Origin: Haloprofundus halobius
GTDB taxonomy: Archaea; Halobacteriota; Halobacteria; Halobacteriales; Haloferacaceae
Length of the DNA: 64,000 bases
Direction of reading: 5' to 3'
Assembly (NCBI RefSeq): GCF_020097835.1
Contig: NZ_CP083666.1
Span: 806,001 to 870,000, forward strand
Both the position numbers and the translations under genes were made by a program. The notes under the pieces are model-generated. The model was not told where the DNA came from. It saw only the letters and a list, made by a program, of their open reading frames with translations, and made no database searches. The first letter of the stretch is position 1, and each line of letters begins with the position of its first letter. Positions 7,162 through 16,164 of this stretch are shown here, piece after piece.

Positions 7162-8118
7162 ATGACCGACGTATCGGCCGACGCCGAGGAGAATCCCGAC
7201 CACCGACTCTCGGCCGCGCCGACGGAGTTCGACGCCGTCCGCGACGCCCTCGTCGAGTGGTACGAGGCGGACCACCGCGACTACCCGTGGCGGCGGACCG
7301 ACAGCTCGTACGCGATTCTCGTCTCGGAGGTGATGAGCCAGCAGACGCAACTCGACCGCGTCGTCCCCGCGTGGGAGGCGTTTCTCGACCGCTGGCCGAC
7401 CGTTTCCGACCTCGCGGCGGCCGACCGCGCCGACGTGGTCTCCTTCTGGTCGAGCCATAGCCTCGGCTACAACAACCGCGCAAAGTATCTCCACGAGGCG
7501 GCGAACCAGGTCGAATCCGAGTACGACGGCGAGTTCCCGCGGACGCCCGAGGAGTTGCAGAACCTAATGGGCGTCGGGCCGTATACCGCCAACGCGGTGG
7601 CGAGTTTCGCGTTCAACAACGGTGACGCCGTCGTCGACACCAATGTGAAACGGGTGCTGCACCGCGCGTTCGACGTCCCGGACGAGGACGCGGCGTTCGA
7701 GACGGCGGCAGCCGAACTCATGCCCGAGGGCGAGTCGCGCGTTTGGAACAACGCCATCATGGAGTTAGGGGGAGTTGCCTGCACGAAGACGCCGACGTGC
7801 GACGAGTCGGGGTGTCCGTGGCGGCGCTGGTGTCACGCGTACGAGACGGACGACTTCACCGCGCCGGACGTGCCGACGCAGCCCAGTTTCGAGGGGAGTC
7901 GACGACAGATGCGTGGGCGAGTGATCCGGATTCTGGGGGAGTACGACGAACTCGCGCTCGACGCGCTCGGCCCCCGCGTCCGCGTCGACTACGGCGGCGA
8001 GACGGGCCGCGAGTGGCTCCGCAAGCTCGTCGACGACCTGGCGAGCGACGGGCTCGTGGCGGTCGTCGACGCCGACGACGAACCCGACAGCGAGACAAGC
8101 GTTCGGCTCCGGCGCTGA
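7162..8118 (+). CDS. mutY: A/G-specific adenine DNA glycosylase
   Basis: A 318-residue HhH-GPD DNA glycosylase that removes adenine mispaired with 8-oxoguanine. Features: PWRRTDSSYAILVSEVMSQQTQ with catalytic Glu56 in the MutY position, the helix-hairpin-helix LMGVGPYTANAV, catalytic Asp159 in VVDTNVKRVLHR, and a four-cysteine iron-sulfur cluster site (C-TKTPT-C-DESG-C-PWRRW-C) near residues 210-228. Spacing within the cluster differs slightly from the bacterial Cx6Cx2Cx5C pattern. The C-terminus is short, so the bacterial NUDIX-like 8-oxoG recognition domain is absent or replaced by a small winged-helix-like segment. Confidence 0.9.
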   Translation: MTDVSADAEENPDHRLSAAPTEFDAVRDALVEWYEADHRDYPWRRTDSSYAILVSEVMSQQTQLDRVVPAWEAFLDRWPTVSDLAAADRADVVSFWSSHSLGYNNRAKYLHEAANQVESEYDGEFPRTPEELQNLMGVGPYTANAVASFAFNNGDAVVDTNVKRVLHRAFDVPDEDAAFETAAAELMPEGESRVWNNAIMELGGVACTKTPTCDESGCPWRRWCHAYETDDFTAPDVPTQPSFEGSRRQMRGRVIRILGEYDELALDALGPRVRVDYGGETGREWLRKLVDDLASDGLVAVVDADDEPDSETSVRLRR

Positions 8119-8133
8119 ACCGCCGACACCCGC

Positions 8134-8475
8134 TCAGGGCACTTTGAGGTACGCGTAGCCGTCGGCCTGTCGCCGCGTGAGTTCACCGACTCCCGAGGAG
8201 ACACGCTCAACCCCGGCGAGGAGGTCGTCGGTCGAGAGGTTGCGGTTTCGCATCGCGTTTCCGCAGGCGCAAAAGTCGATGCCTCGGTCTGCGAGTGCCG
8301 CGAGTCGGTCGGGCGCGACGGAGTCGTTGGTGAGCAGAAAGACCGCGTCGCCGGTCGCGACGAGCACGACCCGGTCGATGTCGGCGCTGCTGTCGTCGAG
8401 CAGGTTCTCGACGTTCGCCAGCGCGTGCGTTTGGTCGTCTCCGTCGCCGCTGGAGAGGTGAAAGGCGGTTCGCAT
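8134..8475 (-). CDS. DsrE-family protein
   Basis: A 113-residue single-domain DsrE/DsrF-like protein. It starts MRTAFHLSSGDGDDQTHALANVENLL, continues with VVLVATGDAVFLL and has a cysteine pair in IDFCACGNAMRNR, equivalent to the active-site cysteine region of sulfur-relay proteins (TusD/DsrE). The family moves sulfur as persulfide in tRNA thiolation or sulfur oxidation, but many archaeal members have no known partner. The true start is the ATG at 8475; upstream codons overlap the divergent FMN-reductase promoter. Confidence 0.8.
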   Translation of the reverse strand: MRTAFHLSSGDGDDQTHALANVENLLDDSSADIDRVVLVATGDAVFLLTNDSVAPDRLAALADRGIDFCACGNAMRNRNLSTDDLLAGVERVSSGVGELTRRQADGYAYLKVP

Positions 8476-8575
8476 AGGGAGGAGACGACGTCCGAGGGGA
8501 TGAACTTGAGCGACGGTCGCTGAGGCGATGGTCTCCGTCCCCACAGTTTTGTGTGGCGGCATCCGAGCACTCGTC

Positions 8576-9163
8576 ATGCCGACACACGTCGTCGCCGTCT
8601 GCGGGAGCCTCCGGGAACGGAGCTACACCCGGCTGTCGCTACAGCGTGCGCTCGAGGCCGTCGAGGAGACCGGAGGAACCGCCGAGCTGGTCGACCTCCG
8701 GGAGTACGACCTCCCGACGCTGAACGCCGACGAGCGGACCGCAGGCGACGCGGAACCGTTGCGTCGAACGCTCCGCGAGGCGGACGCCGTCCTACTCGGC
8801 ACGCCCGTCTACCACGGGTCGTACTCGGGCGTGCTGAAGAACGCGCTCGACTACTGCCGGTTCGACGAGTTCGAGGGAAAGACGGTCGGTCTGCTCGCCG
8901 TCGCTGGCGGGGCGTTTCCGGTAACGGCGCTCGACCAACTCAGGTCGGTCTGTCGGGCGTTCAACGCGTGGGTGCTCCCGCATCAAGTCGCCGTGCCGCG
9001 AGCCAGCGGCGCGTTCGAAGACGGGGAGTTAGTCGACGAACGGCTCGACTCGCGCGTCGCGACGCTCGGGCGGCGAGTCGTCGAGTACGCGACCATCGAA
9101 CCCGACCCGCCGACGTTCGAGAGCGACCAGAACGTCGGCGCGGGCGAGCGGTCGGCGGAGTAA
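8576..9163 (+). CDS. NAD(P)H-dependent FMN reductase
   Basis: A 195-residue flavodoxin-fold enzyme of the SsuE/NadR-FMN reductase group. The phosphate-binding loop is VAVCGSLRERSYTRLSL, followed by LLGTPVYHGSYSGVLKNALDY, the signature of the family. It should pass electrons from NAD(P)H to FMN or quinones and dyes. The ATG at 8576 fits; upstream residues of the same frame read as promoter. It is divergent from the DsrE gene and convergent with the glycosidase. Confidence 0.85.
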   Translation: MPTHVVAVCGSLRERSYTRLSLQRALEAVEETGGTAELVDLREYDLPTLNADERTAGDAEPLRRTLREADAVLLGTPVYHGSYSGVLKNALDYCRFDEFEGKTVGLLAVAGGAFPVTALDQLRSVCRAFNAWVLPHQVAVPRASGAFEDGELVDERLDSRVATLGRRVVEYATIEPDPPTFESDQNVGAGERSAE

Positions 9164-9183
9164 CCCGGGAGGAGGTACCGCTC

Positions 9184-10341
9184 TCAGTTCGTCTCGGCGC
9201 GAGTGAGGTCCGGCGGCAGCCACAACGGTTGCCGGTGTCGCTCTTCGAAATCGAGGGAGTCGTCGCCCGCGAGCGCCCGCGCGTCAGCAACCGAGTAGAC
9301 GGAGCCGTTCTCGTGAAAGACGCCGTTGATTCGCCCTTTCTCGCGCTGTACAGGCAGGTACGCCGGTTTTAGCATCAGCGACCAGAAGAAGTCGCCGGCG
9401 ACGGGACCGCCTCGAATCGTCTCTGCGAGCGAGGCGTAGTTGGGCAGAAACTTGTTCGGCGGTTCCTCTCTGGTCCGCTGCCACTCGGTGAGCCATACTG
9501 GTTTGCCGTGCTCGTCGGCGAACTCGCGGGCCTCCTGCATCTTTTCGTTCATCTTCCGCGCCGTCGGCGGGAGATTGAAGTGGAACTGGAGCACGTCGAG
9601 TTCAGGGTCGTCGTACAGCGCATTGTATCGGAGTCCCTTACAGCCCATCGTCAGCGGGAGATTCTCACGATTCTCGTCGGCGACGCGGAGCATCCGGCGT
9701 GCGAACTTCAGCCGCTTGCCCCAGTCACCCGGTTCGTTCATGATCTCGAGCGCGAGCAGCGCGTCGTCGTCGCCGTAGCGGTCGACGAACCACTCGACGT
9801 ACTCGCGCGGACCACCCGACCGCCGACCGAATCGGTCGTCGGTGTCGCGTTCCTCGTCCGTGTGTTCCGCCCTGTTGCCGAGGCCGAGCGCCCGCTTCGC
9901 CTCCGAGAAGATGCCGCCGTCTCCGTCGCCGCTTCCGCCACCGTCGCCGCGACCCGTCCACCGACTCTCGTCGTTGATAATGTCGTGTGACGGCGATCGG
10001 ACGGCGCAGGCGGTGTGCGGGTCGCGGTCGCGACAGCGTTCGCGGGTCGGCTCCTTGCCCGCGCTCTCGAAGAGAATCGGGAGGACGCGGACCCCCTCCT
10101 CCTCGGCGGTCGACAGCAGGTCGTCGACGCGTCGCTCCATCACCTCCGGCGCGTCGAACCAGTACTCGTAGCTGAGAAAGAGGCGGAGCGCGTCGCGGTT
10201 CAATCGCTTGGCGAGGCGGAAGTCGCGCTCGGTCTCGTCGGGGTCGTACGCCTCCCAGAACTGGTAGGCGTTGAACGCCCGCGCGGGGACGTACACCGCG
10301 CCGTGGACGCCCGAGAGCGTCTCGTCCGTGGCGGTCGACAT
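9184..10341 (-). CDS. Clan GH-A glycoside hydrolase (GH5-like cellulase/mannanase fold)
   Basis: A 385-residue TIM-barrel hydrolase. The acid/base glutamate is in LALEIMNEPGDW (the NEP motif after strand 4) and the nucleophile is in PVWLTEWQRT after strand 7, so the retaining mechanism is intact. No signal peptide is visible, so it would act in the cytoplasm unless a longer start is used. A low-complexity Gly/Asp stretch (GDGGGSGDGDGG) is inserted in the first half of the barrel, probably as a surface loop. The exact substrate cannot be told; GH5 or GH113-type mannan or glucan is possible. Confidence 0.75.
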   Translation of the reverse strand: MSTATDETLSGVHGAVYVPARAFNAYQFWEAYDPDETERDFRLAKRLNRDALRLFLSYEYWFDAPEVMERRVDDLLSTAEEEGVRVLPILFESAGKEPTRERCRDRDPHTACAVRSPSHDIINDESRWTGRGDGGGSGDGDGGIFSEAKRALGLGNRAEHTDEERDTDDRFGRRSGGPREYVEWFVDRYGDDDALLALEIMNEPGDWGKRLKFARRMLRVADENRENLPLTMGCKGLRYNALYDDPELDVLQFHFNLPPTARKMNEKMQEAREFADEHGKPVWLTEWQRTREEPPNKFLPNYASLAETIRGGPVAGDFFWSLMLKPAYLPVQREKGRINGVFHENGSVYSVADARALAGDDSLDFEERHRQPLWLPPDLTRAETN

Positions 10342-10447
10342 GACGTGGACGAGTGCCACGCGGAGTCGGTTATCGGTTCGGTGCGAAACGACGACACTCC
10401 GACGAAGAAGACAATCGTTTTGGTCTCGCTCGCACCGAGAACACCTC

Positions 10448-11035
10448 ATGCACGCCATCACCGGGAGCGGCTGGGTCGAACTCATCACCGGCTCCATGTT
10501 CTCCGGGAAGACAGAGGAACTGCTGCGACGCCTCCGCCGCGCCGAAATCGCGGGGCAGGAGGTAGCGGTGTTCAAACCGGCTATCGACGACCGTTACGGC
10601 GAGACGACCATCGGGTCGCACAACGGCCGTCAGTGGGCGGCGACCGTCGTCGACAACGAGGGCGACGGCGTCTGGCAGATGCTCGACGACCTCAACGGCG
10701 AGCAGGTCGTCGCAATCGACGAGGCGAACTTCTTCTCGGCGACGCTCGTCGAAGTGTGCGAGGCGCTCGCCGCCGACGGCCGCCGCGTTATCGTTTCCGG
10801 GACCGACCAGACGTTCCGCGGCGAACCGTTCGACCCGGTTCCGCAGTTGATGGCATTGGCCGAGTACGTCGACAAGCTACAGGCTATCTGCACCGTCTGC
10901 GGCGAACCCGCGACGCGGAACCAGCGACTCATCGACGGCGAACCCGCCCACGTCGACGACCCGACCATCATGGTCGGCGCGGAGGAGTCCTACGAGGCCC
11001 GCTGTCGGAACTGTCATACCCTCCGGAGCGACTAG
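10448..11035 (+). CDS. tdk: Thymidine kinase
   Basis: A 195-residue type II thymidine kinase that makes dTMP from thymidine and ATP. The P-loop is LITGSMFSGKTEELLRRL, the catalytic region is VVAIDEANFF, and the lasso and zinc site are visible as CTVCGEPA and, near the end, CRNCHTL. Length and order are normal. The gene is followed after seven bases by the Yip1 membrane-protein gene, which may be translationally linked but has no obvious functional link. Divergent from the glycosidase. Confidence 0.95.
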   Translation: MHAITGSGWVELITGSMFSGKTEELLRRLRRAEIAGQEVAVFKPAIDDRYGETTIGSHNGRQWAATVVDNEGDGVWQMLDDLNGEQVVAIDEANFFSATLVEVCEALAADGRRVIVSGTDQTFRGEPFDPVPQLMALAEYVDKLQAICTVCGEPATRNQRLIDGEPAHVDDPTIMVGAEESYEARCRNCHTLRSD

Positions 11036-11042
11036 TACGACC

Positions 11043-11675
11043 GTGACTACGTGGGTGGAGAACCCCCGGAACGGCCGCGATCGCGGCCCGCGCGGTCTGG
11101 CGCGCGCGTGGGTCGAGGTGCTGATTCGCCCGCGGCGCTTCTTCCGCAACGGCGTCGCCCCCGGCGACCAGGCTCCGGGGTTGGTGTTCGGCGTGCTGGT
11201 CGCGCTCTGTTTCGTCGGCGGGACGCTCGCGTTCTCCAGCGGGACGGTGCTCGGAACCGACCTGATTCCGCTCGTCGCCGACAGTCGCGCGGTGACGGGC
11301 CTCCTGTTGCTCCTCGGCGTGGCGTTGTTCGTCGCGCCCGCGACGCTTCACTTGACCGCTGCGCTACAGACGGTGCTTCTCGTGCTCGCCGTCCGCGACC
11401 GCGCGGGCGTCAGCGAGACGGTCCAGACAATCGCCTACGCGACAGCGCCCTGCGTACTCGCCGGCATCCCGATACCCGAACTCCGGGTCGTCTGTGCGTT
11501 CTACGGGGCAGGGTTGCTCGCCATCGGCATCAGCGAGGTGCACCGGACCTCGTTGCTGCGGGCGGCGCTCGTCTCGGCGCTTCCCTCGGTGGTCGTCTTC
11601 GGCTACGCGTTTCGGGGACTGAGTCCGCTCGTGACCCTCGTCGAAGGGTTCCTTCGCTCGTTGACGCTCATCTGA
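11043..11675 (+). CDS. Yip1-domain membrane protein
   Basis: A 210-residue membrane protein with about five hydrophobic segments and the haloarchaeal Yip1 start pattern (WVEVLIRPRRFFRNGVAPGDQAPGLVFGVLV), followed by the loop that includes SETVQTIAYATAPCVLAG-IP. The GTG at 11043 is seven bases after the thymidine kinase stop, and no ATG alternative precedes the conserved start. Yip1 proteins in eukaryotes act in vesicle traffic; the role in archaea is unknown. Confidence 0.8.
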   Translation: MTTWVENPRNGRDRGPRGLARAWVEVLIRPRRFFRNGVAPGDQAPGLVFGVLVALCFVGGTLAFSSGTVLGTDLIPLVADSRAVTGLLLLLGVALFVAPATLHLTAALQTVLLVLAVRDRAGVSETVQTIAYATAPCVLAGIPIPELRVVCAFYGAGLLAIGISEVHRTSLLRAALVSALPSVVVFGYAFRGLSPLVTLVEGFLRSLTLI

Positions 11676-11880
11676 GCACCGCGATCGGTTACGGAGGCTA
11701 GCGAGACGACGCCACGAACACGAATCGAAATTCGAAACCGACTGACACAGCCGTTATCGCCGCCGATTTCGGGACGGTAAGTGTCCACTCGAACACGGAA
11801 CGCCGTCGCGTCGATTCTGCCGCTCGCTCGTAGAGGACTTTCGACAACCGTTTTAGGGCGGGGCCATTTTCTCCGAGCAA

Positions 11881-13977
11881 ATGGGTACGTGTATCATTTG
11901 CGGCACGCCCGTCGAGGGCCGAATTTGCGATAGCCACCAAGAAGACGTAGTGTTCGAATTCCGCGGTAACGACGCGTCACAGTTGGTTTCGGGCCGCTTC
12001 TACAGCGGCACCGTCGACGGCTACGCCGACTTCGGCGTCTTCGTCGACCTCGCGTCGAACGTCACCGGTCTGCTGCACCGCAGCGAACTCGACCGCCGAC
12101 TCGAGAGTCTCCACTGGGAACCGGGCGACACCGTCTTCGTCCAGGTCAAGAACGTCCGCGACAACGGCAACATCGACCTCGGCTGGTCGATTCGCCAGTC
12201 CGAACGCGACTTCCGCGGTGCGCTCGTCCAGGATGCAGAGGGCGACCACGACGTCGGCGAGGGAGACGAGAGCGCCGACGAGACCGAGGACGAGCCTGAC
12301 GAACCCGAGACGCCGACGGTTCGGCACGGCAGCACCTCGCGCACCGACGAGGCCAGCACCGACGAAAACAGCACCGACGACAGCAGCGCCGGCCGCGACG
12401 ACAGCCAGAGCCGAGAAGAGGCGGCGTCCGAACCGACCGCGAGTTACGAGCGCGTCGAAATCGGCACGCTGAGTGACCGCGTGGGTGAGACGGTCCGCAT
12501 CGAAGGCGAAGTCGTCAGCGCCCAACAGACGGGCGGCCCGACCGTCTTCGAGGTCCGCGACGAGACGGGCGTCGTCGACGCCGCCGCGTTCGTCGAGGCG
12601 GGCGTCCGCGCCTACCCCGAAGTCGACGTCGGGTCGCTCGTCCGACTCGACGGCGAGGTCGAACTCCGCCGCAACGAGATTCAGGTCGAGACGGAGGCGC
12701 TCGTCTCGCTTGCGGGCGACGACGCGGACGCGGTCCAGTCGCGACTCGACGACGCGCTCCGCGGCCGCGCCCGCCCCGATAGTGTGACGCCGCTGGCGGA
12801 CCACGACGCCGTCTCCGCGGTCGAGACGCAACTGCAGGACGCCGCCGAGGAGATTCGCCGCGCCGTCTTCGAGTCCCGCCCCATCATCGTGCGCCACACC
12901 GCCACCGCCGACGGCTACGTCGCCGGCGCGGCCGTCGAGCGCGCCGTCCTCCCGCTGATCCGCGAGGAGCACGCCAAATCCGACGCCGAGTACCACTACT
13001 TCGACCGTCGTCCGCTCGAAGAGGCCGTCTACGGGATGGACGCCGCGACCAACGACGTGACGCGGATGCTGCAGGACCGCGACCGCCACGGCGAGAAACT
13101 GCCGCTCGTGCTCCTCGTCGGGACGGGCGCGACGGTCGAATCCAGCGACGGACTCGACCTGCTCAGCATCTACGGCGCGAAGCGCGTCGTCGCCGACGCT
13201 GCCGCCGTCGACGCCGAAATCGAGGAGTCGACCGACGTGCTCGTCTCGCCGGTGCTCGCCGACGCCGACGCGTCGGACCTCTCGACGGGCGCGCTCGTCG
13301 CCAACCTCGCGGCCGCCGTCAACGACGACGTGCGCGACGACCTGCGACACTTGCCTGCAGTAAGCTACTGGGAGAACGCGCCCGAAGCGTACCTCGACGC
13401 CGCGATCGACGCGGGCTACGACGAGACGTACGTCCGCGAACTCCGCGAGGCCGTCGCGCTGGAGGCGTACTACCAGTCCTACGAGGACAAGCGCGAACTC
13501 ATCACCGACCTGCTGTTCGACAACGGCGTCACCCCGAACGGCGACGGCGAGAACGCGGGCAACCTCGCCAGCCACGTCTCCGAGCAGTTCCGCTTGAAAC
13601 TCGACGCCGAAGTCGAGACGGCGCAGGCGAACCTCGAATCGCGCGAGGCCGAGGGCGTCGACTTCGCCGTCCTCGACACGGACGCGTACACCCACCGCTT
13701 CGACTTCCCGCCGACGGCGCTGCTGCTCGACGAACTCCACCGCCGCGAACGCGAGGGGGAGACGTTCGTCACTATCGGCGTCGCGATGGACGAACTCTAC
13801 CTCCGCAGCACCGCCGACGTGGACCTCCGCGCCGTCGCCGAGGCCGCCCGTGAACGAGCGCCCGAGGCAGGCATCACGGCCGTCGGCATCCGCGAGGGTC
13901 GCATCGAGTTCCTCTCGGGTCGTCGCGAGCAGGTGAAAGAGGCCGTCGTCGGCGCCGTCGCCGAGCAACTGGCGTAA
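11881..13977 (+). CDS. RecJ/Cdc45-like DHH-superfamily protein with zinc knuckle, S1 and OB domains
   Basis: A 698-residue protein. Order: zinc knuckle C4-x2-C7-x8-C16-x2-H19; S1 RNA-binding domain (about 30-110, SGTVDGYADFGVFVDL); acidic linker (about 115-185); OB fold (about 190-280); degenerate DHH phosphoesterase domain (about 300-500); C-terminal domain. The DHH domain keeps only part of motif I (HTATADG, H339-D344). Where motif III should read DHH, it reads ADAA (Asp439-Ala440-Ala441), and the GGGH motif of the C-terminal subdomain is missing. The fold relative is archaeal RecJ/GAN and eukaryotic Cdc45; nuclease activity is doubtful. The ATG follows the AT-poor leader after TTTTAGGG, so the mRNA is probably leaderless. 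Confidence 0.75.
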   Translation: MGTCIICGTPVEGRICDSHQEDVVFEFRGNDASQLVSGRFYSGTVDGYADFGVFVDLASNVTGLLHRSELDRRLESLHWEPGDTVFVQVKNVRDNGNIDLGWSIRQSERDFRGALVQDAEGDHDVGEGDESADETEDEPDEPETPTVRHGSTSRTDEASTDENSTDDSSAGRDDSQSREEAASEPTASYERVEIGTLSDRVGETVRIEGEVVSAQQTGGPTVFEVRDETGVVDAAAFVEAGVRAYPEVDVGSLVRLDGEVELRRNEIQVETEALVSLAGDDADAVQSRLDDALRGRARPDSVTPLADHDAVSAVETQLQDAAEEIRRAVFESRPIIVRHTATADGYVAGAAVERAVLPLIREEHAKSDAEYHYFDRRPLEEAVYGMDAATNDVTRMLQDRDRHGEKLPLVLLVGTGATVESSDGLDLLSIYGAKRVVADAAAVDAEIEESTDVLVSPVLADADASDLSTGALVANLAAAVNDDVRDDLRHLPAVSYWENAPEAYLDAAIDAGYDETYVRELREAVALEAYYQSYEDKRELITDLLFDNGVTPNGDGENAGNLASHVSEQFRLKLDAEVETAQANLESREAEGVDFAVLDTDAYTHRFDFPPTALLLDELHRREREGETFVTIGVAMDELYLRSTADVDLRAVAEAARERAPEAGITAVGIREGRIEFLSGRREQVKEAVVGAVAEQLA

Positions 13978-14047
13978 GCGGTCGGAAGACCCTCTCGTTC
14001 TCGCTATCTCTCGCTCTCTGAACTCGACGCTCGCAGCGACCGCGCCG

Positions 14048-14908
14048 TCACGCCTCGGCCGTCGACTCCAGCGGAACCGAGTCCGTTCGATAGGCCTCGA
14101 AGACGCGGCGCGCCCACTCGCGGGCGATGCCGTCGTCGGTGTCGACGAAGACGCGCATCGACCCCGTCTCGTCGTCGTAGCCGCCGATGCCGACGCGGTC
14201 GTCGAAGATGGCTAATCCGTAGGGAAGCGCCTCGCGCGTCCGGAGTGCGAGGTGGCCGCGCTCGATAGCGTTGGCGACCTGCTCGGGGTGCGTCGAGCGA
14301 AGCGCGTCGACGACGACAGGGAGGTAGATGAGCTCACTCTCGGTGTCGTCGAACAGCGAGGCGTAGAAGTGCTCGGCGCCCGGGGGGACCATGTGCGTCG
14401 TGTTGAAGCCGCGGAAGGTGTCGCTCTCCTCCAAGAGGGCGAGGAATCGCGCGACGGGTCTATACGGGTCTTCTGGCGTGGGCGTCGTCACGACGGCGTC
14501 GGCGAACGGCTCGACGATGAACTCCTTGTGGTCGGGGCAGATACACTCCAACAGCGGTTCGAGTCGGGCCGCTGCGCGGAGGTTCCGCTCGAATCGGAGC
14601 ATCTCCTCTGCGACCGTCTCCCCGCGACCGGTGAGGGCCCAGCGACCGTCGCGACGCTCGGCGAGTCTCCCCTCCTGAAGCCAGCGAGTGAACCGGTGGC
14701 TCGTCGCGCGCGAGATTCCCAGTCGCGTCTGGATGTCGCGTCGGTCCAGCGGTCCCTCGATGAGCAGTTCCAGTAGCTCCCGGTGTCGGAGCACGTCCAG
14801 CAGTTCGTCCGTCTCCAGTCGTCGGCCCCCGGTCTCTCGTTCCAGCGAGTCCGGTCGGAGCGCGTACGACTGCTGGAGCAACTCCTCGAATAGTGATGCT
14901 CTGTCCAT
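14048..14908 (-). CDS. Winged-helix transcriptional regulator with DUF1724/FilR1-type C-terminal domain
   Basis: A 286-residue two-domain protein. The N-terminal winged helix (about 30-95) contains RRDIQTRLGISRATSHRFTRWL, a clear helix-turn-helix; the C-terminal half resembles the domain of methanogen/haloarchaeal regulators annotated DUF1724 or FilR1 (LPVVVDALRSTHPEQV, ALPYGLAIFDDRVGIGGYDDETG). It is divergent from the methyltransferase-MFS pair and a palindrome at 14970-14988 lies between, so it likely controls its own gene and that pair. A Shine-Dalgarno-like GGAGG on the minus strand just before the ATG at 14908 supports this start. Confidence 0.8.
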   Translation of the reverse strand: MDRASLFEELLQQSYALRPDSLERETGGRRLETDELLDVLRHRELLELLIEGPLDRRDIQTRLGISRATSHRFTRWLQEGRLAERRDGRWALTGRGETVAEEMLRFERNLRAAARLEPLLECICPDHKEFIVEPFADAVVTTPTPEDPYRPVARFLALLEESDTFRGFNTTHMVPPGAEHFYASLFDDTESELIYLPVVVDALRSTHPEQVANAIERGHLALRTREALPYGLAIFDDRVGIGGYDDETGSMRVFVDTDDGIAREWARRVFEAYRTDSVPLESTAEA

Positions 14909-14969
14909 AGTCTCTCCTCCCCCGTGAGGAATCCGTACAGAATCGGAGGCCGTCTCGCGGCATAACCGT

Positions 14970-14988
14970 TGTCTCAGGCCGTGAGACA
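14970..14988. promoter_or_regulatory. Operator-like palindrome TGTCTCA-N5-TGAGACA
   Basis: Perfect 7-base arms (14970-14976 and 14982-14988) separated by GGCCG. It lies between the divergent regulator (ATG at 14908) and methyltransferase (ATG at 15054). Size and symmetry fit a dimeric helix-turn-helix site. Confidence 0.7.
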
Positions 14989-15018
14989 CGTCCGTTTCCG
15001 GGAGACGGATCTCCGAAA

Positions 15019-15026
15019 TTAACTAT
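15019..15026 (+). promoter_or_regulatory. TATA-like box of the methyltransferase gene
   Basis: TTAACTAT in GAAATTAACTATAGC, 28-35 bases before the ATG at 15054, placing the start site at about the start codon. The operator-like palindrome is about 30 bases upstream of it, outside the TATA element. Confidence 0.5.
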
Positions 15027-15053
15027 AGCTGAGTCGGTCGCCTCCGGACAGCT

Positions 15054-16163
15054 ATGGCAGAAGCAGCCGACACCACGACACCGACACCGACCGACCGAAC
15101 CGAAGCGCTCGCGGGCGAACTGTTCGCCGGCGCGAACGCGGCGCTCACGCTGTTCAGCGTCTACCTCGGGACGCGACTCGGACTGTACGACGCGCTCGCG
15201 GCGGCGGGGGCGCAGACGCCCGGCGAACTCGCGGACCGAACCGGAACCGACGAGCGGTACGTCCGCGAGTGGCTCGAACACCAGACCGTCTCGAAAATCC
15301 TCACGGTCGACGACGAGCGCGCCGCGGCCGGAGAGCGACGCTACTCGCTCCCCGAGGCGCACGAACCCGTCCTCGTCGACCGCGACAGCCTTTACTACCT
15401 CGCGCCGCTGGCGCGGGCGGGCGCCGGACTCGTCGGGCCGCTCGACGACATCGTCGACGCCTACCGCACTGGTGAGGGCGTCCCCTTCGCCGACTACGGG
15501 GCGAATCTCCACGAGGGACAGGCGGCGATGAACCGCCCGGCGTTTCTCCACCTGCTCGGTGAGGCGTGGCTACCGAGCATCTCGGACGTGCACGAACGGC
15601 TCTCCGCGGAGTCACCGGCGCGCGTCGCCGACATCGGCTGCGGCCACGGCTGGTCGAGCATCGGCGTCGCGCGGGCGTATCCGAACGTCCGCGTCGACGG
15701 CTACGACCTCGACGAAGCGTCCATCGAGGCGGCGAAGAAGAACGCCGAGGCGTACGGCGTCGCCGACCGCGTCAGTTTCGAGGTGCGCGACGCGAGCGAC
15801 CCCGCGCTCGAAGGCAAGTACGACCTCGTAACGGCGTTCGAGTGCGTCCACGACATGGCCGACCCGGTCGGCGCGCTGACGACGATGCGCCGCCTCGCCA
15901 ACGGCGAGGGGACCGTCGTCGTGATGGACGAGCGCGTCGGCGACGAGTTCACCGCCGACGCGGGCGAGATAGAGCAGTTCCTCTACGGCTGCAGCGTCTT
16001 CCACTGCCTGCCTGTCGGACGCGTCGGCGAGCACTCCGCCGCCACGGGGACCGTGATGCGGACCGAGACGCTCCGCGGCTACGCCGAGGAAGCCGGGTTC
16101 GGGACCTTCGAGGTGCTCCCCATCGAGAACGAGTTCTGGCGGTTCTACCGGATGGAGGCCTGA
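15054..16163 (+). CDS. SAM-dependent methyltransferase with N-terminal winged helix
   Basis: A 369-residue enzyme. The N-terminal third looks like the dimerisation/winged-helix part of O-methyltransferases (YLGTRLGLYDALAAAGAQTPGELADRTGTDERYVREWLEHQ), then follows the Rossmann-like domain: motif I VADIGCGHGWSS, acidic motif II YDLDEA, then YDLVTAFECVHDM. This layout resembles methyltransferases acting on small molecules (natural products, phenols, toxic compounds). The next gene starts two bases after its stop, an MFS exporter, so the two form a tight operon: modify and export is the simplest reading. It is divergent from a regulator. Confidence 0.85.
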   Translation: MAEAADTTTPTPTDRTEALAGELFAGANAALTLFSVYLGTRLGLYDALAAAGAQTPGELADRTGTDERYVREWLEHQTVSKILTVDDERAAAGERRYSLPEAHEPVLVDRDSLYYLAPLARAGAGLVGPLDDIVDAYRTGEGVPFADYGANLHEGQAAMNRPAFLHLLGEAWLPSISDVHERLSAESPARVADIGCGHGWSSIGVARAYPNVRVDGYDLDEASIEAAKKNAEAYGVADRVSFEVRDASDPALEGKYDLVTAFECVHDMADPVGALTTMRRLANGEGTVVVMDERVGDEFTADAGEIEQFLYGCSVFHCLPVGRVGEHSAATGTVMRTETLRGYAEEAGFGTFEVLPIENEFWRFYRMEA

Positions 16164-16164
16164 G

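Noticed and set aside
11977-13968. 663-residue minus-strand frame opposite the RecJ-like gene
   Set aside because: Val/Arg/Asp-rich shadow; the plus-strand gene has zinc, S1 and OB motifs.
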